Numbered from the stretch's first letter, positions 35,184 to 45,826 are shown. The stretch is 64,000 nucleotides of DNA from Rhodanobacteraceae bacterium (GCA_003142815.1 PLNP01000044.1:1-64000), one strand, 5' to 3'. Made by a program: numbers and translations. Notes: generated by a model from the sequence alone, not told the origin.

Positions 35184-35891
35184 TTAATCGCGGCCCAATT
35201 CGTAGACAGCGGGCAGGCGCCAGTCGATCGGCGTCTGGCCGTGCTCGCGCAGGTACTCGTTCGCGCGCGAAAAGTGCCCGCAACCGTTGAAGCCGCGGTG
35301 CGCGGAAAGCGGCGACGGGTGCGGCGCCTTGAGGACACGATGACGCCGGGTGTCGATCAATTTGCCCTTCGCCTGCGCGTAACTGCCCCAGAGCAGGAAC
35401 ACGAGGTCTTCGCGCTCGCGGTTGAGCGCGTCGATGCAGGCGTCGGTGAAACCCTCCCACCCTTTGCCTTGATGCGAGCCAGCGAGGCCACGCTCGACGG
35501 TCAGGACGGAGTTGAGCAGCAGCACGCCCTGGCGCGCCCACGGAATCAGGCAGCCGTGGTCGGGTCGCGCGATGCCGAGATCGCGCTGGATTTCGGCGAA
35601 CACATTGACCAGCGATGGCGGAGCAGGCACACCGGGCAGCACCGAGAAACACAATCCGTGCGCCTGGCCTGGGCCGTGGTACGGATCCTGGCCGAGGATC
35701 ACGACCTTGACTGCATCGAACGGGGTCGTATCGAGTGCCGCGAAAATCTGCGGGCTGGGTGGATAGAGTACCTTGCCGGCGCGCTTCTCGGCGCGCAGGA
35801 ACTCGGCCAATGCTTGCATCTCGGGCCGCTCAAACTGCGCACCGACACGCGACTTCCACGAGGCATCGAGTTTGACTCGACCCTCGCTCAT
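35184..35891 (-). CDS. ung: Uracil-DNA glycosylase (family 1)
   Basis: Base-excision repair enzyme removing uracil from DNA, cytoplasmic, 235 residues. The catalytic water-activating loop is [20 protein letters not shown] (D69). The Leu/Ser loop contains [20 protein letters not shown] with catalytic His 191. The family-specific [20 protein letters not shown] and [13 protein letters not shown] are present. Its ATG overlaps the stop of the response-regulator gene by 4 nt (35888-35891), so it is translationally coupled to the ftsE-ftsX-regulator operon. Confidence 0.96.
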   Translation of the reverse strand: MSEGRVKLDASWKSRVGAQFERPEMQALAEFLRAEKRAGKVLYPPSPQIFAALDTTPFDAVKVVILGQDPYHGPGQAHGLCFSVLPGVPAPPSLVNVFAEIQRDLGIARPDHGCLIPWARQGVLLLNSVLTVERGLAGSHQGKGWEGFTDACIDALNREREDLVFLLWGSYAQAKGKLIDTRRHRVLKAPHPSPLSAHRGFNGCGHFSRANEYLREHGQTPIDWRLPAVYELGRD

Positions 35892-36742
35892 GTGCGCGCG
35901 CGCGCCTGCTCGCGCAGATGGTGCGCGACGCGCAACTGGAATTGCAGCTTGGTGATCAGCAGGCGTTCCTCGATCGGTTTGTGGACCAGATCGTTCGCGC
36001 CTGCGCGCAGCAGCGCGGCCTGGTTGCTCGGATTGTCGTCGCCGGTCATGACCAACACTGGCAGTTGGCCCTTCGAATAGCCGAAGTGGTTGCGGATCCG
36101 ATCGAGCAGGTCGCCGCCGCTGAGTTCGCCCTTGAGGCTGGCGTCGGTCAGCACCAGCTCGGGCCCCGGTGCGCGATTCTCGGCGACCGCCGCCTCCAGC
36201 AGCTCAAGCGCAGCTTCGACACTGACCACGTGCGCCACATTGCAACCGCATTTTTTCATGATGCGCGTCGTCGCCAGCGCGACGACGCGGCTGTCCTCTA
36301 CATAGAGGACTTCGCCATCGACCTGCTGGGTCGGGTGCACATAGCCGCGAATGAAGGCGGCCAGCGCGTCGAAGCCGAGTGACTTGTCGAAGTAATCGGT
36401 GACGTCGCTCGACAGCGTGCGCGCAACGAGGCGTTCCTGCACGTCGCCGGAAACGACGACGATCGGAATATAGGCCTGGGTCGAATCCTCGCGCACGTGC
36501 CGGGCAAGTTCGAGGCCGTCCATGTCCGGCAAGCGCAACGCGGTCGTGACCAGATCGACCACGCCCTGGCCGAGCAAGCTGCGCGCCTCGGCGCCGCTGC
36601 CGCAGCCTATCACTAGTGAGTTCGGCAATTCCGCCTTCAGCACGCGCTCGATCAGTTGACGCACCACGCGCGAGCCGTCGACGACGAGTACGCGTGGTTC
36701 GTCGCTGGAGATATGCCGCATCAGGGAGACGTCGCTGCTCAT
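35888..36742 (-). CDS. Dual-receiver response regulator without output domain
   Basis: The 284-residue protein has two CheY-like receiver domains and nothing else. REC1 (about 17-135; [20 protein letters not shown]) has Ala 68 where the phospho-acceptor Asp is expected ([14 protein letters not shown]), though its Lys (K120) remains. REC2 (about 145-270; [20 protein letters not shown]) keeps Asp 200 ([10 protein letters not shown]) and Lys 255 (DLVHKPI). REC1 is thus a pseudo-receiver and REC2 is probably phosphorylatable. The ATG at 36742 overlaps the ftsX stop (ATGA), and its stop overlaps the ung start. No cognate kinase gene is nearby. Confidence 0.88.
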   Translation of the reverse strand: MSSDVSLMRHISSDEPRVLVVDGSRVVRQLIERVLKAELPNSLVIGCGSGAEARSLLGQGVVDLVTTALRLPDMDGLELARHVREDSTQAYIPIVVVSGDVQERLVARTLSSDVTDYFDKSLGFDALAAFIRGYVHPTQQVDGEVLYVEDSRVVALATTRIMKKCGCNVAHVVSVEAALELLEAAVAENRAPGPELVLTDASLKGELSGGDLLDRIRNHFGYSKGQLPVLVMTGDDNPSNQAALLRAGANDLVHKPIEERLLITKLQFQLRVAHHLREQARART

Positions 36743-37746
36743 TCCTGTGGTTGCCCGGCAGCAAGATGGCGCGCGGTCGCAAAAAACGCGCCGAGCCAGC
36801 CCAGCAACGCGCTGGCGATGATGAGGACCAGCGCGACCGCTGCGTCGACGCCACGCAGCGAGAAGCGATGTGCGTAGCTGCCCTGCAGCCGTCCGATCGG
36901 CTCGGCCAAGGCGAGTTCCACCGCGGCGACGATGAGCAACGCGAACAAACTGCCGAGCAGTCCGTAGCAGAGCCCTGAATAAAGAAACGGCCGCCGTACG
37001 AAGCCGTTGCTGGCGCCAATCATTTGCATGACCGAAATCTCCTCGGAACGGGACTGGATGTCCATGCGCACCGTGTTGCCGATCACCAGCAGCGTGGCCA
37101 GCGCCAGCAGCGCCGCGATCACGACGACGATGCGCTCGCCGAAGTGGAGAATGTCGGTGAGTTTGTGTCGCCATGCTGCGTCGTACTGCACGAAATCGAC
37201 GCGCGTGTCCGCTTTGAGCGCAGCAACCAGCGCCGGATTGTCCGTATCGGCGATAGCGCGCGGAGTGACCATGAGCACGCTCGGCAGCGGATTGGTCTGC
37301 AGCGAATCGAGCGCTTCGCCGAAGCCGGAAAGCTGGCGGAACTCGGCCAGCCCTTGTTCCGGCGTACGGATCAGGACGCTCGCGACATCGGTGCGCTGGC
37401 GCAGCTCGTCGGCGAGCGTGGTCGCCGTCTTCGCGTCCTGCTCCGGTTTCAGGAACGCGGTGATCTCGCGCGCTTCGCGCAAGCCGCCTGACAGTTCGCG
37501 CGCGTTGTTGAACACGAGGAAGAAAAGCAGCGGCAATGCAAGCGCGAAACCGAGCACGAGCAGGGTCAACATGGTCGCCCACGGCTTCGCCGCGAGCCGG
37601 CCCAGGCTGGAAAAAAATGCATGGGAATGCTGGTCGCGCCAGGCCGCAAACCGTTGCCGCCACGGCAAGCGCACGCGACGCGGCGCGGCGCCCTTGCTCG
37701 GCGCGGGCGCGGGCTTGCGTGCGTTGCGGGCCGCCTGGCGAATCAA
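36739..37746 (-). CDS. ftsX: Cell division permease-like protein FtsX
   Basis: Inner-membrane partner of FtsE that activates septal murein hydrolysis through EnvC. The 335-residue product has a basic, Pro/Ala-rich cytoplasmic N-terminus (about 1-50), the first transmembrane segment ([20 protein letters not shown]), a periplasmic domain (about 80-190; [20 protein letters not shown] and [20 protein letters not shown]) and three C-terminal membrane segments with [20 protein letters not shown] and [17 protein letters not shown]. It overlaps ftsE by 4 nt upstream and the response-regulator gene by 4 nt downstream. Confidence 0.94.
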   Translation of the reverse strand: MIRQAARNARKPAPAPSKGAAPRRVRLPWRQRFAAWRDQHSHAFFSSLGRLAAKPWATMLTLLVLGFALALPLLFFLVFNNARELSGGLREAREITAFLKPEQDAKTATTLADELRQRTDVASVLIRTPEQGLAEFRQLSGFGEALDSLQTNPLPSVLMVTPRAIADTDNPALVAALKADTRVDFVQYDAAWRHKLTDILHFGERIVVVIAALLALATLLVIGNTVRMDIQSRSEEISVMQMIGASNGFVRRPFLYSGLCYGLLGSLFALLIVAAVELALAEPIGRLQGSYAHRFSLRGVDAAVALVLIIASALLGWLGAFFATARHLAAGQPQE

Positions 37747-38423
37747 GATACTTTTCCCAGCGGCCTGAAATCGTCGACTAGGCGGCCGTGGTCGAGCACC
37801 AGCACGCGCTTGCGGAGGCGCTTTAGCAGCAGCAGGTCATGGGTCGCGATCAGCACGGTGGTGCCGACCGCGCCGAACTCGGCGAACAATCCCATGATCT
37901 CGAGAGACAACTGCGGATCGAGATTGCCGGTCGGCTCGTCCGCGATGATCAGCGGCGGCTTGGCGACGATTGCCCGGGCGATGCCGACGCGCTGCTGCTC
38001 ACCGGTCGACAACGCCAGCGGATTGGACTTTTCCCGCGCCAGCAGGCCGACCTTGTCGAGCGCCGCGCGCACGCGCTTGCCGATTTCCTCGCGCGCGGTG
38101 CCGGTGATCAAGAGCGGCAACGCGACGTTGTCGAACACGCTGCGATCCATCAGCAGGCGGTGATCCTGGAACACCATGCCGACGCCGCGGCGCAGATGTG
38201 CGATACCGCCGCGTCGCACGCGCGCGAGATCGGCGTGATTGACCGTAATCTGGCCGCGCGTCGGTCGCTCGGCCAGGCTGATCAGCTTGAGCAGCGTGCT
38301 CTTGCCGGCGCCGGAATGCCCGGTCACGAACACGACCTCACCCGCGTCGATCTCGAAATTGAGTTCGGCGAGCGCGTCGTGGCCGGAGGCGTAGCGTTTG
38401 CTGACGTTGTCGAAGCGGATCAT
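37743..38423 (-). CDS. ftsE: Cell division ATP-binding protein FtsE
   Basis: ABC-type ATPase of the FtsEX divisome complex, 226 residues. ATG 38423 gives [20 protein letters not shown], the usual FtsE start; the frame is open further but only through intergenic repeat sequence. Walker A is [20 protein letters not shown], the Q-loop [20 protein letters not shown], the signature [20 protein letters not shown], Walker [14 protein letters not shown] and the switch region [13 protein letters not shown]. First gene of a tightly overlapping operon with ftsX, the response-regulator gene and ung. Confidence 0.95.
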   Translation of the reverse strand: MIRFDNVSKRYASGHDALAELNFEIDAGEVVFVTGHSGAGKSTLLKLISLAERPTRGQITVNHADLARVRRGGIAHLRRGVGMVFQDHRLLMDRSVFDNVALPLLITGTAREEIGKRVRAALDKVGLLAREKSNPLALSTGEQQRVGIARAIVAKPPLIIADEPTGNLDPQLSLEIMGLFAEFGAVGTTVLIATHDLLLLKRLRKRVLVLDHGRLVDDFRPLGKVS

Positions 38424-38524
38424 GCGGTGATCGGGATTTCGGGATTTCGGGATACGGGCGTGGGAAATTGTCGCATGACGCACGCGCCGCACGCGCTCGA
38501 CGTACGTCGAATCCCGAATCCCGG

Positions 38525-39739
38525 CTATTTGACTATCTCATTCAAATTGAAGATCGGCAGCAGGATCGCGAGCACGATGAACAGTACCATCGCGCCGACC
38601 GCGAGAATCACTGCGGGCCCGAGCACCGCCGTGAGCGCGGTCAACCAGCGATCGAGTTCGCGCTGTTGCTGCGCGGCGGCCTCGCCGAGCATGCGCGGCA
38701 GCTTGCCCGAACGCTCGCCGCTCGCGATCAGGCGCAGCGCGACCGGTGGAAACTGACCGCTTTCGCCGAGCGCGCGCGAAAACGCGCTGCCCTCGCGCAC
38801 CTTGAACGCGGCACGCTTCAACGCGTCGCGCATCGGCAGGTTCGGTACGACCTGTGCGGCAATCCCGAGTGCGTCGAGCAGCGGCACTGCGCTCTCCACC
38901 AGCAAGGCCAGCGTACGCGTTGCGCGCGCCGTGTTCGCGGCGCGCGCGAGACGCCCGACGAGCGGCAGGCGCAGCAGCAGCGCGTGCCAGCGAAAGCGCA
39001 TCGATTCCTCACGCAACGCGATACGCGTGGCGACCACTGCGGCGATCAGCGCAATCAGGATCAGCCAGCCCCAGCTGCGCAGGAATGCCGATAGCGCCAT
39101 CAACGCGCGCGTTGCCAGCGGCAGGGTCTGATGCAGGTTCTGGAACACGCCGACGATCTGCGGCACGACCCAGGTCAGGAGGCCGGCGACGACCGCGATC
39201 GCGACCAGGGTCAACAGCAGCGGATACGCGAGCGCGGCGAGGATCTTCTGCTTCAGGGCATCGCGTGCTTCGGCGTAATCGGCGAGCTTTTCGAGCACGG
39301 TTTCGAGCCGGCCGGACTGCTCCCCCGCGGTGACGGTTGCGCGAAAGATCTCCGGAAAACTTTCCGGGAACTCGCCAAGCGCCTGGGCGAGACTCGCGCC
39401 TTCCATGACGCGGGCGCGCAAGCTCATGGTCAATGCGCGCTGGCGCTCGTTCTCGGCCTGTTCGGACAATGCACCGAGTGCTTCGTCGATCGGCAAACCC
39501 GCACCGATCAGCGTCGCCAGTTGCCGGGTCAACAGCGCGAGCTGCGCCGCGCCGAGACCGCGCCGCTCGAACATGCCGGTCTTGCGTCCGGCGCCGCCTT
39601 CGCGGACTTCGTCGACGCTGAGCGGATTCAAGCCGCGCTCGCGCAGCGCCCCGCGCACCGCGCGCGCGGTGTCGCCTTGCAGCACGCCGCGCTGCGTCTT
39701 GCCGGTGGTGTCGAGAGCTTGGTACGCGAACGCGGGCAT
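38525..39739 (-). CDS. gspF: Type II secretion inner-membrane protein GspF
   Basis: Polytopic platform protein of the type II secretion system. The 404-residue length fits. It contains the T2SSF duplication: first half AAQLALLTRQLATLIGAGLP and VMEGASLAQALGEFPESFPE, second half LVESAVPLLDALGIAAQVVP and GERSGKLPRMLGEAAAQQQR. Three membrane segments are visible (LTLVAIAVVAGLLTWVVPQI; WLILIALIAAVVATRIAL; the C-terminal AVILAVGAMVLFIVLAILLP). In standard order it should follow gspE directly, but an oppositely oriented Mrr-type gene intervenes. Confidence 0.93.
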   Translation of the reverse strand: MPAFAYQALDTTGKTQRGVLQGDTARAVRGALRERGLNPLSVDEVREGGAGRKTGMFERRGLGAAQLALLTRQLATLIGAGLPIDEALGALSEQAENERQRALTMSLRARVMEGASLAQALGEFPESFPEIFRATVTAGEQSGRLETVLEKLADYAEARDALKQKILAALAYPLLLTLVAIAVVAGLLTWVVPQIVGVFQNLHQTLPLATRALMALSAFLRSWGWLILIALIAAVVATRIALREESMRFRWHALLLRLPLVGRLARAANTARATRTLALLVESAVPLLDALGIAAQVVPNLPMRDALKRAAFKVREGSAFSRALGESGQFPPVALRLIASGERSGKLPRMLGEAAAQQQRELDRWLTALTAVLGPAVILAVGAMVLFIVLAILLPIFNLNEIVK

Positions 39740-39894
39740 CTGGCAGTTCTGATTTTTCGTCGTCCCAGCCCTTCGACAGGTTCAGGACAGGCCGGGCTTC
39801 GCCCGAACCGGGAACTCAGCGACTTTCCGGTACGTCGAAGACGCTGGATTATGCGCCGCTCCTGCGGCGCACCCTGCGGGCCGCCTTCGGCGTT

Positions 39895-39950
39895 CGCTTC
39901 GGCATCCTGCCTACGCAGTCCGGCTTTCGCCGGAATGACGAGTGGGATTT
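39895..39950. repeat. GTCATTCCGGCG-type palindromic repeat, family 5, copy 1
   Basis: CAGTCCGGCTTTCGCCGGAA followed by TGACGAG is a short palindrome of the type found widely in Lysobacterales. Related sequence lies at 41085-41115 and, in frame, inside the molybdoenzyme gene at 56575-56680. Confidence 0.7.
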
Positions 39951-40125
39951 GGTTTCTCCACGGCAAGCAACAGGTTGGTGAACGGCTGCGTATTCTTCCA
40001 GCGATAGCCCTGGAAGTCGCGCAGATCGGTCGACAGGATACGGCTTTGCCAAGATCTTCGGCGAGAATCAGCAGCGACGCGTCGGCGAGATTCATTGGCA
40101 GATCACGACACCAGTTCATCAGCGC
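39911..40125 (-). pseudogene. PIN-domain (VapC-like) toxin remnant
   Basis: On the minus strand MNWCRDLPMNLADASLLILA then EDLGKA is the third motif region of PIN toxins (MxLADA). A frameshift near 40045 leads to RILSTDLRDFQGYRWKNTQP then FTNLLLAVEKP, the normal VapC C-terminus. The frame ends in repeat sequence at 39911. The N-terminal half with the first catalytic Asp and the antitoxin gene are absent. Confidence 0.7.
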
Positions 40126-40186
40126 GCGCGCAGCGGAGGTTTCGCCTATCGCTTACCATCCAATGCGAATCACCGAGGGCGGGCAT

Positions 40187-41068
40187 GTGTCGAAGAAAGC
40201 CAAAGGACCAGCCGAATTCGTGCGCTGGATGGGCCCGCTGCTTGACTGTCTCCGGGCAGTTGGCGGCTCGGCGAAGCCGAAAGAGGTGTCGGCGTGGATT
40301 GCACGGGAGTTGAAACTCACGCCGGCGATCACCGAATCGGACCTGAAATCCGGAGCCAACCGCTTCCACAACCAGGTGCAATGGGCGCGGCAATACCTGG
40401 TCTGGCAGGGATTGATCGATGACAGCAGACGCGGCGTGTGGACGCTGACTCCACTCGGCTGGAAAGCGCAGCTCGACGAGGTAGCCGCCCGCGAGATCTT
40501 CCTGGATCGAGTGAAGATCAATCAGGCGCTGCGAAAACCTGATGCGCACAACGCTGCGGCGCCAGAGGACGAACCCGTCGAGGCGGAATCACTTCCCGCC
40601 GACGAATTGGAGGAGCAAAGTCTGCTCGACGTCCTCAAGACCTTGCCGCGCTACGGTTTCGAGCTGCTCTGTGGCCGCCTTCTGCGCGAGCACGGCTTCG
40701 AGGACGTCGAGGTCACGCAACGCTCGCGCGATGGCGGCATCGACGGCTACGGCCTGCTGCGCTTGAGTCCATTCGTCAGTATGCGCGTGGCGTTTCAGGC
40801 GAAGCGCTTCAGCAATGTCGTCGGACGCAGGGACGTCGGCGAGTTCCGCAATGCGCTGCTCGGCCGCGCCGAAAAAGGGGTCTTCATTACGACCGGTCGC
40901 TTCACGCCGGACGCGGAAACCGAGGCAGCGCGCGACGGCGTGATCCCGATCGAGCTGATCGATGGCGAACGACTGGTCGAATTGTTCCAACTCGCGCAAC
41001 TCGGGGTGAAACCGAAACAGACGTTCGTGATCGACCACGCGTTCTTCGACGAATTCCGGCGCCAGTGA
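40187..41068 (+). CDS. Mrr-like restriction endonuclease
   Basis: Protein of about 293 residues with an N-terminal winged-helix Mrr_N domain (about 1-100; GPAEFVRWMGPLLDCLRAVG and SGANRFHNQVQWARQYLVWQ) and a C-terminal Mrr_cat nuclease domain. The PD-(D/E)xK core is visible: HGFEDVEVTQRSRDGGIDGY, then MRVAFQAKRFS (QxK), then GRRDVGEFRNALLGRAEKGV and FITTGRFTPDAETEAA. Such enzymes cleave foreign, usually methylated, DNA; no modification gene is adjacent. GTG 40187 has a better ribosome-binding site (GAGGG) than ATG 40163. It lies on the plus strand between gspE and gspF, which are on the minus strand. Confidence 0.9.
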   Translation: MSKKAKGPAEFVRWMGPLLDCLRAVGGSAKPKEVSAWIARELKLTPAITESDLKSGANRFHNQVQWARQYLVWQGLIDDSRRGVWTLTPLGWKAQLDEVAAREIFLDRVKINQALRKPDAHNAAAPEDEPVEAESLPADELEEQSLLDVLKTLPRYGFELLCGRLLREHGFEDVEVTQRSRDGGIDGYGLLRLSPFVSMRVAFQAKRFSNVVGRRDVGEFRNALLGRAEKGVFITTGRFTPDAETEAARDGVIPIELIDGERLVELFQLAQLGVKPKQTFVIDHAFFDEFRRQ

Positions 41069-41084
41069 AGGTGTTTAGCGGTAA

Positions 41085-41115
41085 AGACACTGGATCCCGG
41101 CATGCGCCGGGATGA
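41085..41115. repeat. GTCATTCCGGCG-type palindromic repeat, family 5, copy 2
   Basis: CTGGATCCCGGCATGCGCCG followed by GGATGACGAG immediately after the Mrr gene; the same family as 39895-39950, so the gene is bracketed by repeats. Confidence 0.65.
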
Positions 41116-41170
41116 CGAGAGGATTGCTGCGCGACGCGGTTCCCGCTGCGTGACGCCTTTGCCGCCGAGG

Positions 41171-42694
41171 CTATTCCTCGCGCGTAACCCGCAACACTTC
41201 CCCGGTCGAGGTGATGCCGGCAACGCATTTGCGCCAGCCGTCTTCGAGCATTGCATCCGAGCGCGTGCGCGCGTGGCGTTCGAGGTCGGCTTCGGAAGCG
41301 CCTTCGTGAATCAGGCGACGCATCGTCTCGTCGACCGCGATGAGTTCGTAGATGCCGGTGCGGCCCTTGTAACCGGCGTGACGGCCGCCGGCCTGCGCCA
41401 CGTTGGTGTCGGCGTTCGGGCGGTACAGCGTCGCCTGCGTGTCGACCGGCTTGCCGAACGCGGCGAGTTCGGATGGCGTCGCCGCATAGGCTTCGCGTGT
41501 GGCGGGCTCGAGCACGCGCACGAGGCGCTGCGCGAACACGCCGATCAGGCTTGACGCGAGCAGGAACGGTTCAACGCCCATGTCGCGCAGACGCGCGACC
41601 GCGCCAGCCGCGGAATTGGTGTGCAACGTGGATAGCACCAGATGCCCGGTCAGCGAGGCCTGCACCGCGATCTCGGCGGTTTCCAGGTCGCGGATCTCGC
41701 CGACCATGACGACATCGGGGTCTTGCCTGAGAATCGCGCGCAGGCCGCGTGCGAAGGTCATGTCGACCCGCGTGTTGACCTGGGTCTGGCCGACGCCGTC
41801 GATGTAGTACTCGATCGGGTCTTCGACCGTCATGATGTTGCGCGAACTGTCGTTGAGCTTGAGCAGCGAACCGTACAGCGTCGTCGTCTTGCCCGAGCCG
41901 GTCGGGCCGGTCACCAGCAGGATGCCGTGCGGTCGCGAGATCAGATCCTCGAGACGCGTGCGCAGGTCGTCGTCCATACCGAGCTGGGCGAGATCGAGCT
42001 TGCCGGCCTGCTTGTCGAGCAGGCGCAGCACGACTCTTTCGCCACGCCCGGCCGGGATCGTCGATACGCGCACATCGACCGGGCGCCCCGCAATGCGCAG
42101 GCCGATGCGGCCATCCTGCGGCAGGCGGCGTTCGGCGATATCGAGTTTGGCCATGACCTTGATGCGGCTGACCACCGCGCTCGCGATCGCCTTCTGCGGC
42201 GCCAGCACTTCGCGCAGCACGCCGTCGATGCGGAAACGCACGACCAGGCGATTCTCGTACGGTTCGATATGGATGTCGGATGCGCCTTCCTTGACCGCTT
42301 CGGTGAGCAGCGCGTTGATCAGGCGAATGATCGGCGCGTCGTCCTCGCTTTCGAGCAGGTCTTCGGGTTCGGGCAATTCGTCGGCGACCGCCTTGAGGTC
42401 CATGCGCTCGTCGAGATCGGACACCATCGTGCGCGCGTCGTCGCCCTGCTCATAGAGGTCGCGCAGCAGGCGCTCGAATTCGGTCGCCGCAAGCGTGCTG
42501 AAATGCAGTGGCGCGCCGAGATAACGACGCAATTCCGCGAGCACGTCGGGGCGCACGCCGGCGCGGCAGGTGATTTCCGCGACGCCATCACGCCAGCCGG
42601 TCAAGGCGACGCCGTGGCGACGCGCGAAACCGAAACTCGGTCGCGTCGGACGCGATGCGGAACCCGCTGCTGCGCTCGGCGAAGCTGCCATCAA
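41171..42694 (-). CDS. gspE: Type II secretion ATPase GspE
   Basis: Hexameric cytoplasmic ATPase that powers pseudopilus assembly, 507 residues. Walker A is [20 protein letters not shown], the Asp box [20 protein letters not shown], Walker [21 protein letters not shown] and the His box [20 protein letters not shown]. An N1E region precedes [20 protein letters not shown]. The CxxC-CxxC zinc module that many GspE proteins carry before the [11 protein letters not shown] segment contains no Cys here ([20 protein letters not shown] and [19 protein letters not shown]). Its ATG overlaps the gspD stop by 4 nt. Confidence 0.95.
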   Translation of the reverse strand: MMAASPSAAAGSASRPTRPSFGFARRHGVALTGWRDGVAEITCRAGVRPDVLAELRRYLGAPLHFSTLAATEFERLLRDLYEQGDDARTMVSDLDERMDLKAVADELPEPEDLLESEDDAPIIRLINALLTEAVKEGASDIHIEPYENRLVVRFRIDGVLREVLAPQKAIASAVVSRIKVMAKLDIAERRLPQDGRIGLRIAGRPVDVRVSTIPAGRGERVVLRLLDKQAGKLDLAQLGMDDDLRTRLEDLISRPHGILLVTGPTGSGKTTTLYGSLLKLNDSSRNIMTVEDPIEYYIDGVGQTQVNTRVDMTFARGLRAILRQDPDVVMVGEIRDLETAEIAVQASLTGHLVLSTLHTNSAAGAVARLRDMGVEPFLLASSLIGVFAQRLVRVLEPATREAYAATPSELAAFGKPVDTQATLYRPNADTNVAQAGGRHAGYKGRTGIYELIAVDETMRRLIHEGASEADLERHARTRSDAMLEDGWRKCVAGITSTGEVLRVTREE

Positions 42695-44823
42695 TGCCGC
42701 GGCTCCGCGTGCGCTGGCCGGATTCCGGGCGCGGCCGGTTTGACCATGTCGGGCTGGCCGTCGAGCGTGGGACTCGCCAGGAAGTCATGGACTTCCGGCA
42801 GCACCGGCCGCTGCGCGCGCGGCGTGATCGGCCAGTCCTCCTGGCGGATCTGCAGCTGTTCGGTGCGCATGTAGTTGTACTTCTCGCTGGACACCGCCGC
42901 CTCCGTCGCCGGATCGCGCAGGATCTTCGGGTGCAGAAACACCATCAGGTCACTCTTCTTGCGATCGTTGGTGCGGTAGCGGAACAGGTTGCCGAGCAGC
43001 GGGATGTCGCCGAGCGCCGGCACCTTCTGCACGTTGTCCTTGAGCTGGTTGTCGATCAGCCCACCGAGCACGAGCAGCGAATCGTCCTTGACCAGCACGC
43101 TGGTCGTGAGTTCGCGCTTGTTGGTGATCAGATCCACCGCGCCGGTCACGGTCGGCGCCAGCGACGAGACTTCCTGGTGGATGTCGAGGCGCACCGAGTC
43201 ACCTTCGTTGATCTGCGGCTTCACCTTGAGAATGAGGCCGACATCCTTGCGCTCGATGGTCTGGAACGGATTGCTGATCGCGCCGCCGGTCGTCGTGTTC
43301 GCGGTCGTGCTTGCGGTCGTGTATTGGCCGGTCAGGAACGGCACCTCCTGCGCAACCTTGATCTCGGCTTCCTGGTTGTCGAGGGTCAGGATCGACGGTG
43401 TCGACAGGATGTTCGATTTGCCATCGCCGCGCAGCGCGCTGACCAGCGCGCCTAGCTGCAGGAAAGATGTCTTTGAACCCGGCAGGCTGACACTGCCACT
43501 GACATAGCCGAGGTTGAAGCCGTTACCGACCCCGAGCGGATTCTGCGAGGCCGCAATAATGTTGTTGCCGGGCGAGCTGTTGCTGGTGAAATTGGTGCCG
43601 CCGATGATCGTATGGTTCGGATTGTTCCCCAACGGCAACTGCCACTGCACGCCGAGTTCGCTCGCGGTCTGGTCCGCGACTTCCGCGATCACCGCCTCGA
43701 TCAACACCTGGTTGCGGCGGATGTCGAGCTGGCGCACGACCGCAGCCAGCGAGCGGAAGATCGCCGGTGGCGCGCTGATGATCAGCGCATTGGTTTCGAC
43801 GTGTGCCTGGATCGTCGCCGGCGACACGCTGCCGCCGCTCGCGCTGTCGCCGGCCTTAACCGCGGTCGGCGGCGCGATGCCGCTCAGCGTCGAAGCGACA
43901 CCTTGCAGGATCGGCACCAGATCCTTCGCATTCGCATAGTGCAAATAGATAACCTGCGTATCGCCGCCGCCGGCGATCGGTGTATCGAGGTGCGCGATCA
44001 ATGCGCGCATCCTGAGGCGGCCATTCTTCGCACCGGAGAGCAGGATCGAGTTCGTGCGCGTATCCGCGAACACGCGCGCGGCCTCGCCGTTGGCCTGCGC
44101 GGTCTTGTCGTCGGCGAGCATGGTCAGCGTGCGCGCCATCTCGGCGGCACTGGCATGCACGAGCGGAATCACCTCGACCTGCGCGTCCGACACCGTATCG
44201 ATGCGCTGGATGATGCTGACCAGGCGTTTGACGTTGCCCTCGCGATCGGAGACGACCAGTGAATTGGATGCCGCGTGCGCGATCAGCTGGCCGCCCTGCG
44301 GCATCAACGGACGCAGGATCGGCACCAGTTCCGCGGCCGAGACATGCTTGACCGGCACGATCTGGGTGACCAATTCGTCGGGCGACGGCGCCCGCGAGCG
44401 ATCAATGCTGCTCGAGCCGTCCTGCTGCGCCATCGCCTCCGGCACGATCTTGATCATGCTGCCGGACGGTACCGCGGCGAAGCCATGCACGCGCAGCACC
44501 GACAGGAATACATCGTAGATTTCATCGGGCTTCATCGGTCGCGCCGAGATGACCGTGATCTTGCCCTGCACGTTCGGCGCGACGATGAAATTCTTGCCGG
44601 TGATTTCGCTGACTGTCGCGATCAGCGCCTGGATGTCGGCGTCCTTGAGATTCAGCGTGTGGCGGCCGTCCGCGGTCGCGGTGTGGCCGGGTTGTTGCGC
44701 ATCTGACGGCGTTGCTGTCTGCGCGGTCGCAGGTGTGCCAAAAAGCATCGCGAGGGCGCCGAGGACGATCGGCAAAAACGGTCGACTCATTGCGGAAGGT
44801 CCCGTGTTTCGAGGGTGGCTCAT
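42691..44823 (-). CDS. gspD: Type II secretion secretin GspD
   Basis: Outer-membrane secretin channel, 710 residues. ATG 44823 overlaps the gspC stop (ATGA); ATG 44790 gives the cleaner signal peptide [21 protein letters not shown]0-N3 domains run to about residue 380 ([60 protein letters not shown]). The secretin core has [40 protein letters not shown] and [21 protein letters not shown] short S-domain-like tail follows, and no pilotin gene is adjacent. gspC-D-E are translationally coupled. Confidence 0.95.
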   Translation of the reverse strand: MSHPRNTGPSAMSRPFLPIVLGALAMLFGTPATAQTATPSDAQQPGHTATADGRHTLNLKDADIQALIATVSEITGKNFIVAPNVQGKITVISARPMKPDEIYDVFLSVLRVHGFAAVPSGSMIKIVPEAMAQQDGSSSIDRSRAPSPDELVTQIVPVKHVSAAELVPILRPLMPQGGQLIAHAASNSLVVSDREGNVKRLVSIIQRIDTVSDAQVEVIPLVHASAAEMARTLTMLADDKTAQANGEAARVFADTRTNSILLSGAKNGRLRMRALIAHLDTPIAGGGDTQVIYLHYANAKDLVPILQGVASTLSGIAPPTAVKAGDSASGGSVSPATIQAHVETNALIISAPPAIFRSLAAVVRQLDIRRNQVLIEAVIAEVADQTASELGVQWQLPLGNNPNHTIIGGTNFTSNSSPGNNIIAASQNPLGVGNGFNLGYVSGSVSLPGSKTSFLQLGALVSALRGDGKSNILSTPSILTLDNQEAEIKVAQEVPFLTGQYTTASTTANTTTGGAISNPFQTIERKDVGLILKVKPQINEGDSVRLDIHQEVSSLAPTVTGAVDLITNKRELTTSVLVKDDSLLVLGGLIDNQLKDNVQKVPALGDIPLLGNLFRYRTNDRKKSDLMVFLHPKILRDPATEAAVSSEKYNYMRTEQLQIRQEDWPITPRAQRPVLPEVHDFLASPTLDGQPDMVKPAAPGIRPAHAEPRH

Positions 44824-45749
44824 TGCAGGCTGACCGTCAGTGCGATCGGCTTTCCCTCACGCAGCACGGTCACCTGGACCGAGCCGGAGTTCTTCAGATT
44901 CGACATGATTTCCTCACCGCGGGCAAACGAATCGATCGGCATGCCGTTGACTGCGGTGACGACGTCGCCGGGACGAAGGCCAATCTGCTCGATCAAGGCT
45001 GCGTCGGCACCGGCCGACAGACGCACGCCGGTCAGTTTGCCGCCCTCGAGCATCGGCACCACCTGCACGCGTTTCATCAGCTCGTCGGGATTCTGCCGCA
45101 ACTGCGCGACGGTTTGCTGCCAATCGCCCGGCGCCTGCACGGTTTGTGCGGCGCTGGAAGACGTCGGTTGCGACCGCGCGGTCGCGGCGACGCCCGCGGG
45201 ACTGGCCACGCTGCGACTGGTGGCGGTCGCTGGGGTCGGCTTGACGATGTCGCCCGGCACAAGGTTGCGGTCGCGCGACAGCTTCAAGGTTTCCTCGACG
45301 CCTTCGTGGGTCAGCACGATGTGGTCGGGATACACAGCCGTCAGCCGCGCGCCCGGCACGACGTCCTCGCCGACGGCATACGCGCGCTCGCCTTTCTCGG
45401 GATCGGCGATGACCGCGATGCCGGTTGCTGGGTCCGTTGCGGCGAACGTGCCGCGCAGAATCAGCGAAAGCATGGTCGCCGGCGCGCTGCTGCCGGCGCC
45501 GGGCCTGATCGGCGTGTTGCCGAACAGATGCCAATTCGCGGCCGATTGCGCGGGCACCGCGCCAGCCGCATCGTCGCCGAGTCGCGCTGGTGCCAACTCC
45601 AGCGCCGCGTCGCCACGCGGCACGATCGTCCAGACCAGGCGCACCAACAGCCAAAGTGCGAGCGCGCCAAACAGCGCGCAGCACAGCAGGGCGGCCGGTT
45701 CGGCATAGCGGCCACGATTGACTCCGGACAGACGCCCAAGCATGCGCAA
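44820..45749 (-). CDS. gspC: Type II secretion inner-membrane protein GspC
   Basis: Links the inner-membrane platform to the secretin. The 309-residue product has one transmembrane helix (AALLCCALFGALALWLLVRL, about 18-40), the homology region that contacts GspD N0 (about 70-150; WHLFGNTPI, LSLILRGTFAATDPATGIAV, ERAYAVGEDVVPGARLTAVY), an Ala/Thr/Ser linker, and a C-terminal PDZ domain (about 225-309; GVRLSAGADAALIEQIGLRP, GDVVTAVNGMPID). First gene of the gspC-D-E group. Confidence 0.9.
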   Translation of the reverse strand: MRMLGRLSGVNRGRYAEPAALLCCALFGALALWLLVRLVWTIVPRGDAALELAPARLGDDAAGAVPAQSAANWHLFGNTPIRPGAGSSAPATMLSLILRGTFAATDPATGIAVIADPEKGERAYAVGEDVVPGARLTAVYPDHIVLTHEGVEETLKLSRDRNLVPGDIVKPTPATATSRSVASPAGVAATARSQPTSSSAAQTVQAPGDWQQTVAQLRQNPDELMKRVQVVPMLEGGKLTGVRLSAGADAALIEQIGLRPGDVVTAVNGMPIDSFARGEEIMSNLKNSGSVQVTVLREGKPIALTVSLQ

Positions 45750-45826
45750 GCTATTCCACGGCGATCAAGACGCGCAGCGTAGCAAAAGCCGGGCGCCGGG
45801 CGGCGATCGGCCATACACCAGTCCGA

